Positions 38,455 through 47,358 of a stretch of 64,000 nucleotides of DNA are shown here, one piece after another. The notes beneath the pieces were generated by a model that was not told the origin of the DNA, did not search any database, and worked only from the letters and a program-made list of their open reading frames with translations. The stretch is taken from assembly GCF_014836635.1 (NCBI RefSeq), contig NZ_JACSQL010000001.1, positions 496,001 through 560,000 on the forward strand, written 5' to 3'. Position 1 is the stretch's first letter; each line of letters opens with the position of its first letter. The translations under genes and the position numbers were made by a program. The stretch comes from Paenibacillus gallinarum. GTDB lineage: Bacteria; Bacillota; Bacilli; Paenibacillales; Paenibacillaceae.

Positions 38455-38484
38455 TTGATATGCGAAATTAATCATTAATAATGT
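38455..38484 (+). promoter_or_regulatory. Candidate promoter of yfkAB
   Basis: TTGATA (38455-38460) and TAATGT (38479-38484), 18-base spacer. Confidence 0.35.
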
Positions 38485-38535
38485 ATTGGATTGCTTGATG
38501 CTATCCGTTTATTTTAGGAAGTAAGGTGAATTAAA

Positions 38536-39678
38536 ATGAGTTTATTAAATCATGAATCGAATTCGTTACAAGTTATCTCTCCGTCTTATGATCCTTGGGA
38601 TCCTATTATGTCACTGCGAAAATATGGGCAGCATAAGCTGACAAGTGTTGAGATGACAGTAACTCACTTGTGTAATATGCGCTGTGAACATTGTGCCGTA
38701 GGAGACATGCTTGTTATGAAAGAGGCACCTGCACTGCCTGTTTCTGAGATGATCAAGGCACTCGATCAGGTGGAACATCTTGAGACGATTAGTTTGACAG
38801 GCGGGGAACCAAGTTTTCTCGAAAAAACGGTAGATGAAATGATTGTACCGCTGTTGAAATACGCGAGAGAACGGGGAATAAGATCCCAGATTAACTCTAA
38901 CCTGACGCTTGATCTGAGTCGTTATGAGAAAATGCTGCCTTATCTTGATGTTATGCATATTTCCTTTAATTATCTAAGCGCTAAGGATTTGCATGAGGTA
39001 GGATTTACAAACAGTCCTCGGCCAGTAAATTATGAAGTAGCAGCAAGAATGTACGATAAAATGATGGAGAATTCTTTGAAACTCAGTGAGCAAGGAATGT
39101 TTATATCAGCCGAATCCATGATTAATTATCGCACGCATGATAAATTAGCTGGTATTCATCGTTTAATCGGACAGATGGGGGCAAAACGTCATGAAGTGCA
39201 CCCGATGTATGCGTCTAATTTTGCCGCTTCACTGCCGGTGCTTTCCTTAGATGACATGCGAGCCAGTATTCATGGACTGCTGGATGCTAGAGACAAAGAC
39301 ATGTGGATGTTGTTTGGAACCCTTCCATTCTACGCTTGTAATGGGGGAGAGGAAGATCGCAAGCTAATTTCTAGATTGCATAAAGAGCCAAATGTAACGG
39401 TTCGTAACGATCCGGATGGTCGCAATCGGGTTAATGTGAACATGTTTACCGGTAATGTGTATGTGACGGATTTTGCAGATATCCCTGCCTTTGGCAACAT
39501 TAAAAATAAGAAGCTTGATGATATTTTTGAAGAATGGACGACAAATCATCCACTCAATCAGACCGTAAACTGTTTTTGTGACGCTGCTCAGTGCTGTGGT
39601 CCTAACCTGCTTGTAGCAGATATGTATTATAAGGATGTAGATTTCAAAACTAGAAAAGCACTCACTGATATGATGTAA
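38536..39678 (+). CDS. yfkAB: Radical SAM protein YfkAB
   Basis: 380 residues. The radical SAM cluster motif is CNMRCEHC (about residues 48-55), and SLTGGEPSF is the GGE motif for SAM. The C-terminal CxC-x(n)-CC segment NCFCDAAQCCGPN suggests an auxiliary Fe-S cluster, as in the radical SAM/CxCxxxxC family of B. subtilis YfkAB. Substrate unknown. GTAAGGTGAATTAAA precedes the ATG, and a strong terminator follows. Confidence 0.9.
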   Translation: MSLLNHESNSLQVISPSYDPWDPIMSLRKYGQHKLTSVEMTVTHLCNMRCEHCAVGDMLVMKEAPALPVSEMIKALDQVEHLETISLTGGEPSFLEKTVDEMIVPLLKYARERGIRSQINSNLTLDLSRYEKMLPYLDVMHISFNYLSAKDLHEVGFTNSPRPVNYEVAARMYDKMMENSLKLSEQGMFISAESMINYRTHDKLAGIHRLIGQMGAKRHEVHPMYASNFAASLPVLSLDDMRASIHGLLDARDKDMWMLFGTLPFYACNGGEEDRKLISRLHKEPNVTVRNDPDGRNRVNVNMFTGNVYVTDFADIPAFGNIKNKKLDDIFEEWTTNHPLNQTVNCFCDAAQCCGPNLLVADMYYKDVDFKTRKALTDMM

Positions 39679-39728
39679 CTTAAGTAAACATAAGTGTTAT
39701 CAGCAGGTAAAAAGAATTGTAATAAAGG

Positions 39729-39766
39729 AGAGGCAGTCACGTCATATACGTGACTGCCTCTTTTTA
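39729..39766 (+). terminator. Terminator of yfkAB
   Basis: AGAGGCAGTCACGT (39729-39742) pairs with ACGTGACTGCCTCT (39748-39761), then TTTT. It may also stop the ATPase transcript from the other side, though T-poor in that direction. Confidence 0.88.
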
Positions 39767-39776
39767 GATTCATTCG

Positions 39777-42437
39777 TTAGGAAGTGATCTTATCATCTTT
39801 ACGCATGCTTACTCGAATAAATTTAATTACTTCCATCAGCAGAACGGAGCCGAGGGCAAGTCCACCGGCAATAAGGAACTCATTCCATCCAAACGTTGCT
39901 GGAATGGAGAAGATACCGCGCACACCAGGAAGCAAAGTAATACCATAAAGAACGAAACAGAGTAGGACGGCTCCAATAACATACTTATTGGACAAGAAGC
40001 CAACCTGGAAAATGGTTTGCTGATTGGATCGTGCTGCAAAGGTCTGCAGGGTACGTGCCAAAATCAGCGTTGTAAAGGCCATGGCCACACTCATCTCCGG
40101 CGAATGTTGAAGCCCAATATACTGGGAGATAATAACGGCGATCCCGATAAGGAGACCTCTGGTAATCACTGCTGTGAGCGTTCCGCCGGCAAAGATACCT
40201 TCGTTAATATCACGCGGCTTCCGCGACATCACATTCGGTTCTGCTTTTTCCATCCCGAGTGCGATGGCAGGAAGCGAGTCATTCGCCAAATTGATGAACA
40301 AGAGCTGAATCGCTGTAAATGGATTAATCCAGTCCACAATCAAGGCGAAGAGAATCGCTATAATTGCACCTAAATTTCCCGCGAACAGATAAGCGATCGC
40401 TTTCTTGATGTTATCAAATACAGTACGACCTACTTCAACGGCGTTAACAATGGAAACGAAATTATCATCCGTCAGAATCATGGCCGACGCATCTTTAGCT
40501 ACGTCCGTACCACTACCCATTGCAACCCCAATATCCGCTTGTTTCAATGCAGGAGCATCGTTAACTCCGTCACCCGTCATTGCGGTGATTTGGCCTTTTT
40601 TCTGCCAAGCACGAACAATTCGAATTTTATTCTCTGGTGAAACACGGGCATAGACGGAGATTTGTTCTAACTTTTGATCAAGTTCTTGTTCAGACATGGC
40701 ATCAAGTTCTTGACCTGTTACCGCAATATCTCCCTCACTCATGAGTCCGATATCCCGTCCAATAGCCTGAGCTGTTGTCTTATGGTCGCCTGTAATCATT
40801 ACCGTACGGATTCCTGCTTTTTTGGATTCCACAATCGAGTCAAAGACTTCTTCGCGCGGTGGATCGATCATCGCGGTAAGACCGACCAGAACAAGGTCAT
40901 ACTCGTCACTTACATCGATCTCCGTCGTTTCATTTGGAATGTGTTTATAAGCATATGCAAGGACACGAAGTGCTCGCTTAGAGAACTCTTCATTTTGATG
41001 ACGGAACTGTTCGATCATTTCGTCTTTGAGCGGTTGTTCTTCACCGTGGATGAAGACACGATTACAACGACTGAATAGTACGTCCGGTCCGCCTTTGGTC
41101 AAAATTGTTTTCTGTCCATCAAACGTATGGATGGTCGACATCAGTTTTCGATCCGAGTCGAAAGGAATTTCTGCTTCCCGCGGGAATTGGTCCCGAATTT
41201 CTCGGTAATGTTTGTTTTTTCTATTACTGAACGCAATAAGCGCAGTCTCCGTCGGATCGCCGAGTTCTTTTCCTTCTTCATTGATATGAGAATCGTTACA
41301 AAGTACAGCAATGTGCAAGAGTCTTCGTTCTGCAGCGGTTAACGTATCTGGATCATCCGGAAATTCTTCTTTGGTTCCTTCAGGCAGATAATAATCGACC
41401 ACGGTCATTCGGTTTTGTGTCAGTGTACCGGTTTTATCTGTACAAATTACACTTGTTGAACCTAGAGACTCAACCGCAGGAAGCTTACGAATAATCGCAT
41501 GCTGTTTTGCCATTTTATTCGTTCCCACGGAAAGAACAATCGTCACAATGGATGATAGAGCTTCCGGGATGGCAGCAACGGCAACAGCAACAGCGAACAT
41601 AAGAGCATTCAGGATCGATGCAGTCATATCTACTGAATTATTGTTAAAGTAAATACGCGCTGCTTCTACTCCGAAAATAATAACGGACAGGATGAGAATG
41701 AATATCCCTAGTTTTTTACTGAATTTGTCTAATTTACGCTGGAGTGGTGTTTGTTTGGATTCTGCACTTTCAATCAGGCCTGCAATCTTGCCGATCTCTG
41801 TTTTTTCTCCAGTAGCCGTTATGACAATCGTTCCTCGGCCATAAACGGTAAGCGCACCACTAAATACCATATTGAGACGATCACCAATAGCAACTTCACC
41901 TTCTATAGGATCGGTATGCTTCTCAACAGCTTCCGATTCACCGGTCAGCATACCTTCATTTACCTTAAGGCTACCGGATTCAATGATACGTCCGTCTGCC
42001 GGCACATTGTCTCCTGCCTCGAGCAGCACAATGTCGCCGGGAACAAGTTCTCTGGCAGGTATCGTTATACGTGCTCCATCTCGAATGACTTTCGCTTCAG
42101 GAGCAGAGAGGTTACGCAGGGCATCAAGTGAACTTTCTGCTTTTCTTGTTTGCACAACACTAACGATGGCGTTAAGAACAAGTACAAGAAAAATGATTAA
42201 AGATTCAATATATTGCCCAAGGAAAAGCTGAACAGCAGCTGCAATGAGAAGCACAATGACCATAGGGTCTTTAAAGTTTTCTAAGAAAAGTTTCCATATT
42301 GGATCTTTGGCTTTCGCTTTCAGTTCATTATAACCTTCTGAATCCAGTCGTTTTTGTGCTTCTGTACTGGAAATTCCCTGTTCTGAACTATTTAGTTTGC
42401 TGAGAACTTCTTCTTTACTTTGTTGATAGTAATTCAA
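39777..42437 (-). CDS. Calcium-transporting P-type ATPase (P2A/SERCA-like)
   Basis: 886 residues. N-terminal cation ATPase domain, TGES (165-168) in the actuator, PEAL (291-294) in TM4, the phosphorylated D334 in ICTDKTGTLTQNR, and TGDGVNDAPALKQADIG in the hinge. The C-terminal six-helix domain includes FINLANDSLPAIALG. PEA- in TM4 and ND-x(n)-D in TM6 are consistent with Ca2+. It exports Ca2+ from the cytoplasm. The start is TTG at 42437, 9 bases after GGGAGGG. Its leader (42438-42671) has a hairpin near 42500 but no riboswitch that I could identify. Confidence 0.93.
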   Translation of the reverse strand: MNYYQQSKEEVLSKLNSSEQGISSTEAQKRLDSEGYNELKAKAKDPIWKLFLENFKDPMVIVLLIAAAVQLFLGQYIESLIIFLVLVLNAIVSVVQTRKAESSLDALRNLSAPEAKVIRDGARITIPARELVPGDIVLLEAGDNVPADGRIIESGSLKVNEGMLTGESEAVEKHTDPIEGEVAIGDRLNMVFSGALTVYGRGTIVITATGEKTEIGKIAGLIESAESKQTPLQRKLDKFSKKLGIFILILSVIIFGVEAARIYFNNNSVDMTASILNALMFAVAVAVAAIPEALSSIVTIVLSVGTNKMAKQHAIIRKLPAVESLGSTSVICTDKTGTLTQNRMTVVDYYLPEGTKEEFPDDPDTLTAAERRLLHIAVLCNDSHINEEGKELGDPTETALIAFSNRKNKHYREIRDQFPREAEIPFDSDRKLMSTIHTFDGQKTILTKGGPDVLFSRCNRVFIHGEEQPLKDEMIEQFRHQNEEFSKRALRVLAYAYKHIPNETTEIDVSDEYDLVLVGLTAMIDPPREEVFDSIVESKKAGIRTVMITGDHKTTAQAIGRDIGLMSEGDIAVTGQELDAMSEQELDQKLEQISVYARVSPENKIRIVRAWQKKGQITAMTGDGVNDAPALKQADIGVAMGSGTDVAKDASAMILTDDNFVSIVNAVEVGRTVFDNIKKAIAYLFAGNLGAIIAILFALIVDWINPFTAIQLLFINLANDSLPAIALGMEKAEPNVMSRKPRDINEGIFAGGTLTAVITRGLLIGIAVIISQYIGLQHSPEMSVAMAFTTLILARTLQTFAARSNQQTIFQVGFLSNKYVIGAVLLCFVLYGITLLPGVRGIFSIPATFGWNEFLIAGGLALGSVLLMEVIKFIRVSMRKDDKITS

Positions 42438-42496
42438 TTCGAATTTCCCTCCCTTGTTATTCTGGCTGTCGAAGATTTAAACCAGGCTTGCATTCT

Positions 42497-42532
42497 CTTT
42501 TGCCTTATGTATATTTCAAGCATCAGCAAAAG
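42497..42532 (-). other. Hairpin in the ATPase leader
   Basis: CTTTTGC (42497-42503) pairs with GCAAAAG (42526-42532) across 22 bases. The minus-strand leader also has a short GTG-initiated 14-codon frame behind GAGGAGGGT. Both could affect translation of the ATPase; evidence is slight. Confidence 0.3.
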
Positions 42533-42671
42533 AAAGTTATTATCTCTCTCCAGTGTAATTTCTCCACACCCTCCTCTTGTTATGCTTGAATCATAAATAC
42601 TCTGTTCATTACCCGCTTAAATAAGAGCAGACACCGGATTTCTGAAGATAAATATATATCTTTTGTGAAGC

Positions 42672-42730
42672 GAATCCATTTTAAATGAGTTATGAAATGG
42701 ATTCATTCAATTTATATTTTACATAACTCA
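42672..42730. repeat. Interlocking inverted repeats upstream of the HAD gene
   Basis: GAATCCATTT (42672-42681) mirrors AAATGGATTC (42695-42704). TGAGTTATG (42686-42694), inside that loop, mirrors CATAACTCA (42722-42730). The second arm abuts the -35 element of the downstream promoter. The arrangement allows a pseudoknot in RNA, or two alternative hairpins, or two operator half-sites in DNA. Confidence 0.6.
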
Positions 42731-42732
42731 GG

Positions 42733-42762
42733 TTTACATGACTGTTAAAAAATGCGTATCAT
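42733..42762 (+). promoter_or_regulatory. Candidate sigma-A promoter of the HAD gene
   Basis: TTTACA (42733-42738) and TATCAT (42757-42762), 18-base spacer, about 50 bases before the start codon. Confidence 0.5.
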
Positions 42763-42819
42763 AGATAGAGAACGATATAAACTTCGAATTATTTTGGATA
42801 CGGAAAGGATGCTGCAATA

Positions 42820-43506
42820 ATGAATCGATTGGTTACCCTCAAAAAGCCGGAGGCCATGATTTTTGATATGGACGGTACTCTTTTTCAAACAGAATCACTT
42901 CTCATCCCAGTATATCACCGACTGTTTGATATCTTGAGGGAGGAAGGCCATCATGAGGGTCCAACTCCGCCAGAAGAACTTATGCTTGGATGTCTCGGGA
43001 TGTTACTTCCGGATATATGGAATAAAGTAATTCCGAATGCGACGGATGAGGCAAAGGCTCGTGCAGATGAGCTTCTTCTGCAGCTTGAACTAGAAGATTT
43101 AAAAGCAGGATCTGGAGTCCTTTATCCAGGAGTAAAAGAAACACTTCAAGAGCTTCATAAGAAGGGTGTCAAACTTTTTGTAGCAAGTAATGGACTAGAA
43201 CATTATGTAAAAGGAGTAGCGGAAATTCACGAGATTACCGAATGGTTTGACGATCTGTATAGTGCAGGTGAATTCAGCACTGCTTCAAAAGTAGATCTAG
43301 TGAAGCTGCTTCTAGATAAATATGAGATTACAAACGCGTGGATGGTAGGAGATCGTTCTTCCGATGTAGAAGCGGGGGTTCAGAATGGTCAGACCGTTAT
43401 TGGCTGTGCCTATGCTGGGTTTGGTAAGGAAGATGAACTGAAGGGTTCAAGTGCATTCATAAATGATTTCTCGGAGCTGCTCGAACTGTATAACAAAGCC
43501 GAATAG
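42820..43506 (+). CDS. HAD-superfamily phosphatase (phosphoglycolate phosphatase-like)
   Basis: 228 residues. The catalytic motif I is IFDMDGTLFQTE (nucleophile D17, acid D19), motif II VASNG, and motif IV WMVGDRSSDVEAG. A helical cap inserted at about 25-95 places it with class C1 HADs (Gph/PpaX/beta-PGM group). Substrate unknown. AAAGGATGCTGCAATA precedes the ATG. It ends at an 80-base structured terminator shared with the yheCD cluster. Confidence 0.88.
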   Translation: MNRLVTLKKPEAMIFDMDGTLFQTESLLIPVYHRLFDILREEGHHEGPTPPEELMLGCLGMLLPDIWNKVIPNATDEAKARADELLLQLELEDLKAGSGVLYPGVKETLQELHKKGVKLFVASNGLEHYVKGVAEIHEITEWFDDLYSAGEFSTASKVDLVKLLLDKYEITNAWMVGDRSSDVEAGVQNGQTVIGCAYAGFGKEDELKGSSAFINDFSELLELYNKAE

Positions 43507-43548
43507 ATCACCGGTAATACCTATTTAGAGTCCTCATAACATAAATAA

Positions 43549-43632
43549 AACAAGCCGCAAGGTTATATACTTCCCACATGGAGTAAGTGAATGCTCCAGT
43601 GGACAGATATAACATATGCGGCTTGTTTTTGG
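43549..43632. terminator. Long multi-helix bidirectional terminator
   Basis: AACAAGCCGCA (43549-43559) pairs with TGCGGCTTGTT (43617-43627), with further helices GTTATAT/ATATAAC, CCAC/GTGG and TGGAG/CTCCA inside, then TTTTT. A-rich on the left, so it works both ways. At about 80 bases it is larger than the other terminators here. Confidence 0.85.
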
Positions 43633-43647
43633 CATATCTTTATAGAG

Positions 43648-44751
43648 TTATTTATTCTTTTGTTTATAGAGCCACAGCGAATATTCGAGAGGTTTTATAA
43701 TGGCCTGACGATAGACCTCATCTTGACCAATCTCAATAAATACTTCACGTGCCGGTTTAGGATTAACCTCAATAAGATAGATGCGGCCATTCTTATCAAT
43801 AGCCAGATCAAGAGCCAATTCACATAAATCTCCGTAGGTTTTCTCAAGGTATTGAGCAATCTCAATACCGAACTCTTCTGCCGTTTCTCGAACCTCATTT
43901 CGTTTTTCCGGAAGTGATATCCATCGCGATAAAAGTTCGTTCATCTCCGCAGCCCTGCCACCGCCATGCAGATTGGAAGTTACACTTCGCTCTGCGCCAA
44001 TTCGTCCTGCGCAGCCGGTACATTCCCACTGCCCATGTTTATTCTTCTGCACGAGCATACGGTAATCATGAACACGACCATTAGGAAGTTTTAATTGAAC
44101 CCCTTCTTGGATAATATACCGAGTTCCCATATCTTCAGATGGCAGTAACGTGGATATATTCTCTGTTTGAATCTTTCTTGGAGTGATGATACGTCTCTGC
44201 TGATCCCGTCCTTGTACAAGTAAGATGTTAGTGTCTCTTGAGCTGCGCTCGATACGTAAAATTCCGCGCCCGCCCGTGCCGTTAATCGGTTTCAGGTAAA
44301 GAAGTTTGTGTTTTTTTAGCATTGATTTGACATCAGCCGTGCTTCCATACAGTTTAGTATCGAGTAAGAAGGGGCGAAAGAGTGCTTTTTTATTCAACAC
44401 TTGATGCAGGGTCCACTTATTACGAAGCGGACGATTTAGGAATAGAAGATGAGCATATTTTTTGCGAAAACGAAGCAGTTCCTGAAATCGTTCTCCCCGC
44501 TGAATCCGGCAGCGATCAAAGATGAGGTCCGGAAAAGAACGCCATTTGCGTATCCAGCGATTCTGCTCAGGCAGATACATTAGGGCATGAATCAGTTCTT
44601 TGCTGGAATTTACATCGGAGGGAGTGAATACATACACGTCAATGCCCAGCTTTTGGCCTTCTTCAATCATCTTCTCATACACTTTTTTCTCTTCAAGATG
44701 CTTTTTATCGTTAAGATACAGAGTGAGTATGCCTAGGACAGGTGACGGCAT
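43648..44751 (-). CDS. YheC/YheD family ATP-grasp protein (spore-surface-associated), copy 5
   Basis: 367 residues, short-form member. The N-terminal domain starts VLGILTLYLNDKKHLEEKKV. A central PDLIFDRCRIQRGERFQELL and an ATP-grasp C-terminal domain follow: LYLKPINGTGGRGILRIE, DYRMLVQKNKHGQWECTG and IYLIEVNPKPAREVF. B. subtilis YheC/YheD localise to the spore surface; their reaction is unknown. This is the last gene of the five-gene set, 16 bases after copy 4. AAGGTGATCC lies upstream of the ATG. Confidence 0.9.
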   Translation of the reverse strand: MPSPVLGILTLYLNDKKHLEEKKVYEKMIEEGQKLGIDVYVFTPSDVNSSKELIHALMYLPEQNRWIRKWRSFPDLIFDRCRIQRGERFQELLRFRKKYAHLLFLNRPLRNKWTLHQVLNKKALFRPFLLDTKLYGSTADVKSMLKKHKLLYLKPINGTGGRGILRIERSSRDTNILLVQGRDQQRRIITPRKIQTENISTLLPSEDMGTRYIIQEGVQLKLPNGRVHDYRMLVQKNKHGQWECTGCAGRIGAERSVTSNLHGGGRAAEMNELLSRWISLPEKRNEVRETAEEFGIEIAQYLEKTYGDLCELALDLAIDKNGRIYLIEVNPKPAREVFIEIGQDEVYRQAIIKPLEYSLWLYKQKNK

Positions 44752-44767
44752 AAAAGGATCACCTTCT

Positions 44768-45880
44768 CTAATTTTCTATTTGTTTCGCTAAATAGGTGCA
44801 GTAATGAATAATTCGCTCCAGTGACCGCTTACGTATTAAAGGTTCATCGAATTTCATCGGTTTTGCATTCGCTTCAAAGAAACAGATGCCTCCGCTCGGG
44901 TTAACACCGAGATCCATGGACATCTCACCGAGTCTATGACCTGCTGCCTTTTCCACTTGTTTTGCAATAGTGATGGCAGTCTCTTTCACATGATTCATAA
45001 TTTGGCTTGCTCCTTCTGAACCGAATACTTCAGACAGCAGTTCAAACGGATCCTCTATGCTGCCACCGCGGGGAACATGGGTTGTAATACTTTTAAGTCC
45101 TGCAAGTCTAGCTCCAATTCCCGAGAGACTCCATAATCCTTTACTGTTCTTTTGGACCAGTACGCGAAGATCAAAAGGCCGGCCTTTATAGGTGGCGAGT
45201 TTGATTCCTTGCTGAATGATATACTTGCAATCTTCCGTTTCTAATTGGACTCTGTTCCAAAGTTTTTGAAGGGTAGCTGCCTTGTACGTCACACTTTTTT
45301 TGTTATCTTGAATCCGAAGTATAAAGGGCAGTTTTTCTTTCTTCTGAAAGGTAAGCCGCATAATTCCTTTGCCTGCTTTCCCGTTTTCCGGCTTTAAATA
45401 AACATAAGGATATTGCTCGAGTACTTTTCCTAATCCACGCCTGGTTCGAAGTTTTTTGGTATAAGGGATAAAATCACGGGTAGACTTCACTTTACTGAGC
45501 CATTCAAACAGATCCCATTTATTAAAAAAATAAGGATTGAACAGAGTAATGCCCGGATGATCCAGACACTCCTGTATCTTTTTCTTTACCAATGGATCCT
45601 GTTCATCTTCCCGCTGAGGAATACGGTTATAGATCACCTGAGGAAGGGGGAACAGGTCTTGGACCCATTCCTTTACGTGTGCATCATAGCGGTATCCTTT
45701 AATTTCTCGAGAAGACAGCTTCAGGTCGCGGACGGTTACGATGTACACGGAACATCCAAGCTCTTCACCGGTGTTAATAATGTCGCGAAAATTGTTGCGG
45801 TTTCCCCGAAAGAGAAGCTTCTTGTCATGCATGGTCAGAATCGCAATAGTAGGCTTTGTGTCCCGGCTCTCACCAATCAC
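44768..45880 (-). CDS. YheC/YheD family ATP-grasp protein, copy 4
   Basis: 370 residues, short form. It starts IGESRDTKPTIAILTMHDKK and has the ATP-grasp stretch VYLKPENGKAGKGIMRLTFQ, DLRVLVQKNSKGLWSLSGIG and ICFFEANAKPMKFDE. The frame is open to 46018, deep inside the upstream gene. The GTG at 45880 lies 7 bases after AGAGGG and overlaps the upstream stop (GTGA), so it is the likely coupled start. Confidence 0.87.
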   Translation of the reverse strand: MIGESRDTKPTIAILTMHDKKLLFRGNRNNFRDIINTGEELGCSVYIVTVRDLKLSSREIKGYRYDAHVKEWVQDLFPLPQVIYNRIPQREDEQDPLVKKKIQECLDHPGITLFNPYFFNKWDLFEWLSKVKSTRDFIPYTKKLRTRRGLGKVLEQYPYVYLKPENGKAGKGIMRLTFQKKEKLPFILRIQDNKKSVTYKAATLQKLWNRVQLETEDCKYIIQQGIKLATYKGRPFDLRVLVQKNSKGLWSLSGIGARLAGLKSITTHVPRGGSIEDPFELLSEVFGSEGASQIMNHVKETAITIAKQVEKAAGHRLGEMSMDLGVNPSGGICFFEANAKPMKFDEPLIRKRSLERIIHYCTYLAKQIEN

Positions 45881-47250
45881 AAATCTTCCCTCTGATGGAA
45901 CTGACTTAGATATAAACAGTGGTCTACTATGTGTTCCACCGATGCTTTCCCCTCTGTTCTGAGCTGAGGGTGACGGAAGATCGATCGCCCCGGTTTTGCG
46001 TTCGCTTCGAACATCCATACGTGTTCCTCCTGATCAATGCCAAGGTCAAATCCAATTTCACCAAGAACGTGCTTATGATGAAACTCAATGGCCTCCGCAA
46101 GTTTAATAGCGACATCTTTTGTTTTTTGCAAAACTTCAGATGACCTGCTGCCAAATGTTTTGGTGAGCGCTTGTTCTGGTGTCATTAAAGAACCGCCGTT
46201 TTTTATGTGGGTGGTAATGGAGCCTTTTCCGGCTTTTTTAGCCCCGATCCCCACGACGACCCATTTGTTGTTTCCGTTCTTGTGCATGTGAAATCGAAAA
46301 TCGATAGGGCAGCGGTCAATTTCTATGAGTCTGATTCCTTGCTGTGCAACATAGTCATGAGACACCGAGCCAAGTTTTGATTTTAACATTCGGGCAAGAC
46401 TTTTAAATGTCTTAAAGCGCAGAAGAACATTACCACCCGCTTTACGATAACGGCAAAAATATCCGCGACTCGGCAAATAGGTCAATCGATAGATACCTTG
46501 ACCCAGGCTTCCGGAAGAAGGTTTATAATACACAATCTGATGTTTTTCTAACATTTCATTGATAAGCTCCATGCTTGGATTAAGATGGGACTCGGGTACA
46601 TAACCATTGACGGTTTGATCATCTTCGAGAAGTTTGTAAATATCGGATTTATTAAAAAAACTCCAGTTGAAAAAAGGGATGTTTCTACGTTCAAAGCGAT
46701 CTCGGAGCTGGTTTGTAGAATGCGAGAAATCAGATCTTCTGCTTGGCAAACGATTGTAGATCACATCAGGGAGCGGTACACGCTTTCTGACAAATCCTCC
46801 AGAGCTGTTAAGGAAATACCCGTATACCGTTTCGCTGCCCCAGTCAATATCTCGCGGTGTAAAACCAAAAGTGTATGATTTCTGATTACCTTCTCTGAGT
46901 AACTGCTTCACAAAGCCGGTTCTTGAACCAAAGGGTTTGGTAGCTGATAGAGGGCCGTCAGATAAAATCCCGATCAGTGGTCCGAGATGAACTTCATCGC
47001 CTTCGACGTTTTTAACAAGGATGCCGCCTGTCGTTGGTACCTGAATCGCACTGCGCACACCACTTGAAAGATAGATATGTTTTCCGCTTTTCTTCATTGG
47101 CTTTAGATTTACTTGAATCCGATTTTTACCCAGCCGGATATGAATGTTCTTTTTACCGGATAATTGAAAATTTTTAATGAGTGCATTAGATAGATAAATG
47201 ATTTTCTCCGGCCGCTTCGTAAAATGCAAATTGCATAATGTCAGGCTCAT
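45877..47250 (-). CDS. YheC/YheD family ATP-grasp protein, copy 3 (long form)
   Basis: 457 residues. Long-form member with an extra ~90-residue N-terminal domain (LCNLHFTKRPEKIIYLSNAL, ending VHLGPLIGILSDGP) before the shared domains. ATP-grasp marks are IVYYKPSSGSLGQGIYRLTY, DFRFHMHKNGNNKWVVVGIG and VWMFEANAKPGRSIF. AGGAGG lies 10 bases before the ATG. A 108-base gap separates it from copy 2, so it might have its own promoter. Confidence 0.9.
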   Translation of the reverse strand: MSLTLCNLHFTKRPEKIIYLSNALIKNFQLSGKKNIHIRLGKNRIQVNLKPMKKSGKHIYLSSGVRSAIQVPTTGGILVKNVEGDEVHLGPLIGILSDGPLSATKPFGSRTGFVKQLLREGNQKSYTFGFTPRDIDWGSETVYGYFLNSSGGFVRKRVPLPDVIYNRLPSRRSDFSHSTNQLRDRFERRNIPFFNWSFFNKSDIYKLLEDDQTVNGYVPESHLNPSMELINEMLEKHQIVYYKPSSGSLGQGIYRLTYLPSRGYFCRYRKAGGNVLLRFKTFKSLARMLKSKLGSVSHDYVAQQGIRLIEIDRCPIDFRFHMHKNGNNKWVVVGIGAKKAGKGSITTHIKNGGSLMTPEQALTKTFGSRSSEVLQKTKDVAIKLAEAIEFHHKHVLGEIGFDLGIDQEEHVWMFEANAKPGRSIFRHPQLRTEGKASVEHIVDHCLYLSQFHQREDL

Positions 47251-47358
47251 TTATTTTTATCCTCCTATCCCAAAAACGCAAAGGATTATTGATGTGTATA
47301 ATTACAGAACTGGCAGTTTGCTTTGGAGGGATTTATTCCATTCTTATTTGTGGTTACT

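Noticed and set aside
42467..42473. Spo0A box (TGTCGAA) in the ATPase leader
   Set aside because: Core matches but the flanks are not AT-rich and it lies close to the start codon; chance is likely.
42438..42671. yybP-ykoY manganese riboswitch before the ATPase
   Set aside because: The leader lacks the conserved loop sequences; only a simple hairpin is visible.
45881..46018. 46-codon N-terminal extension of YheC/D copy 4
   Set aside because: The extension lies inside copy 3, and a GTG with good spacing overlaps the upstream stop.
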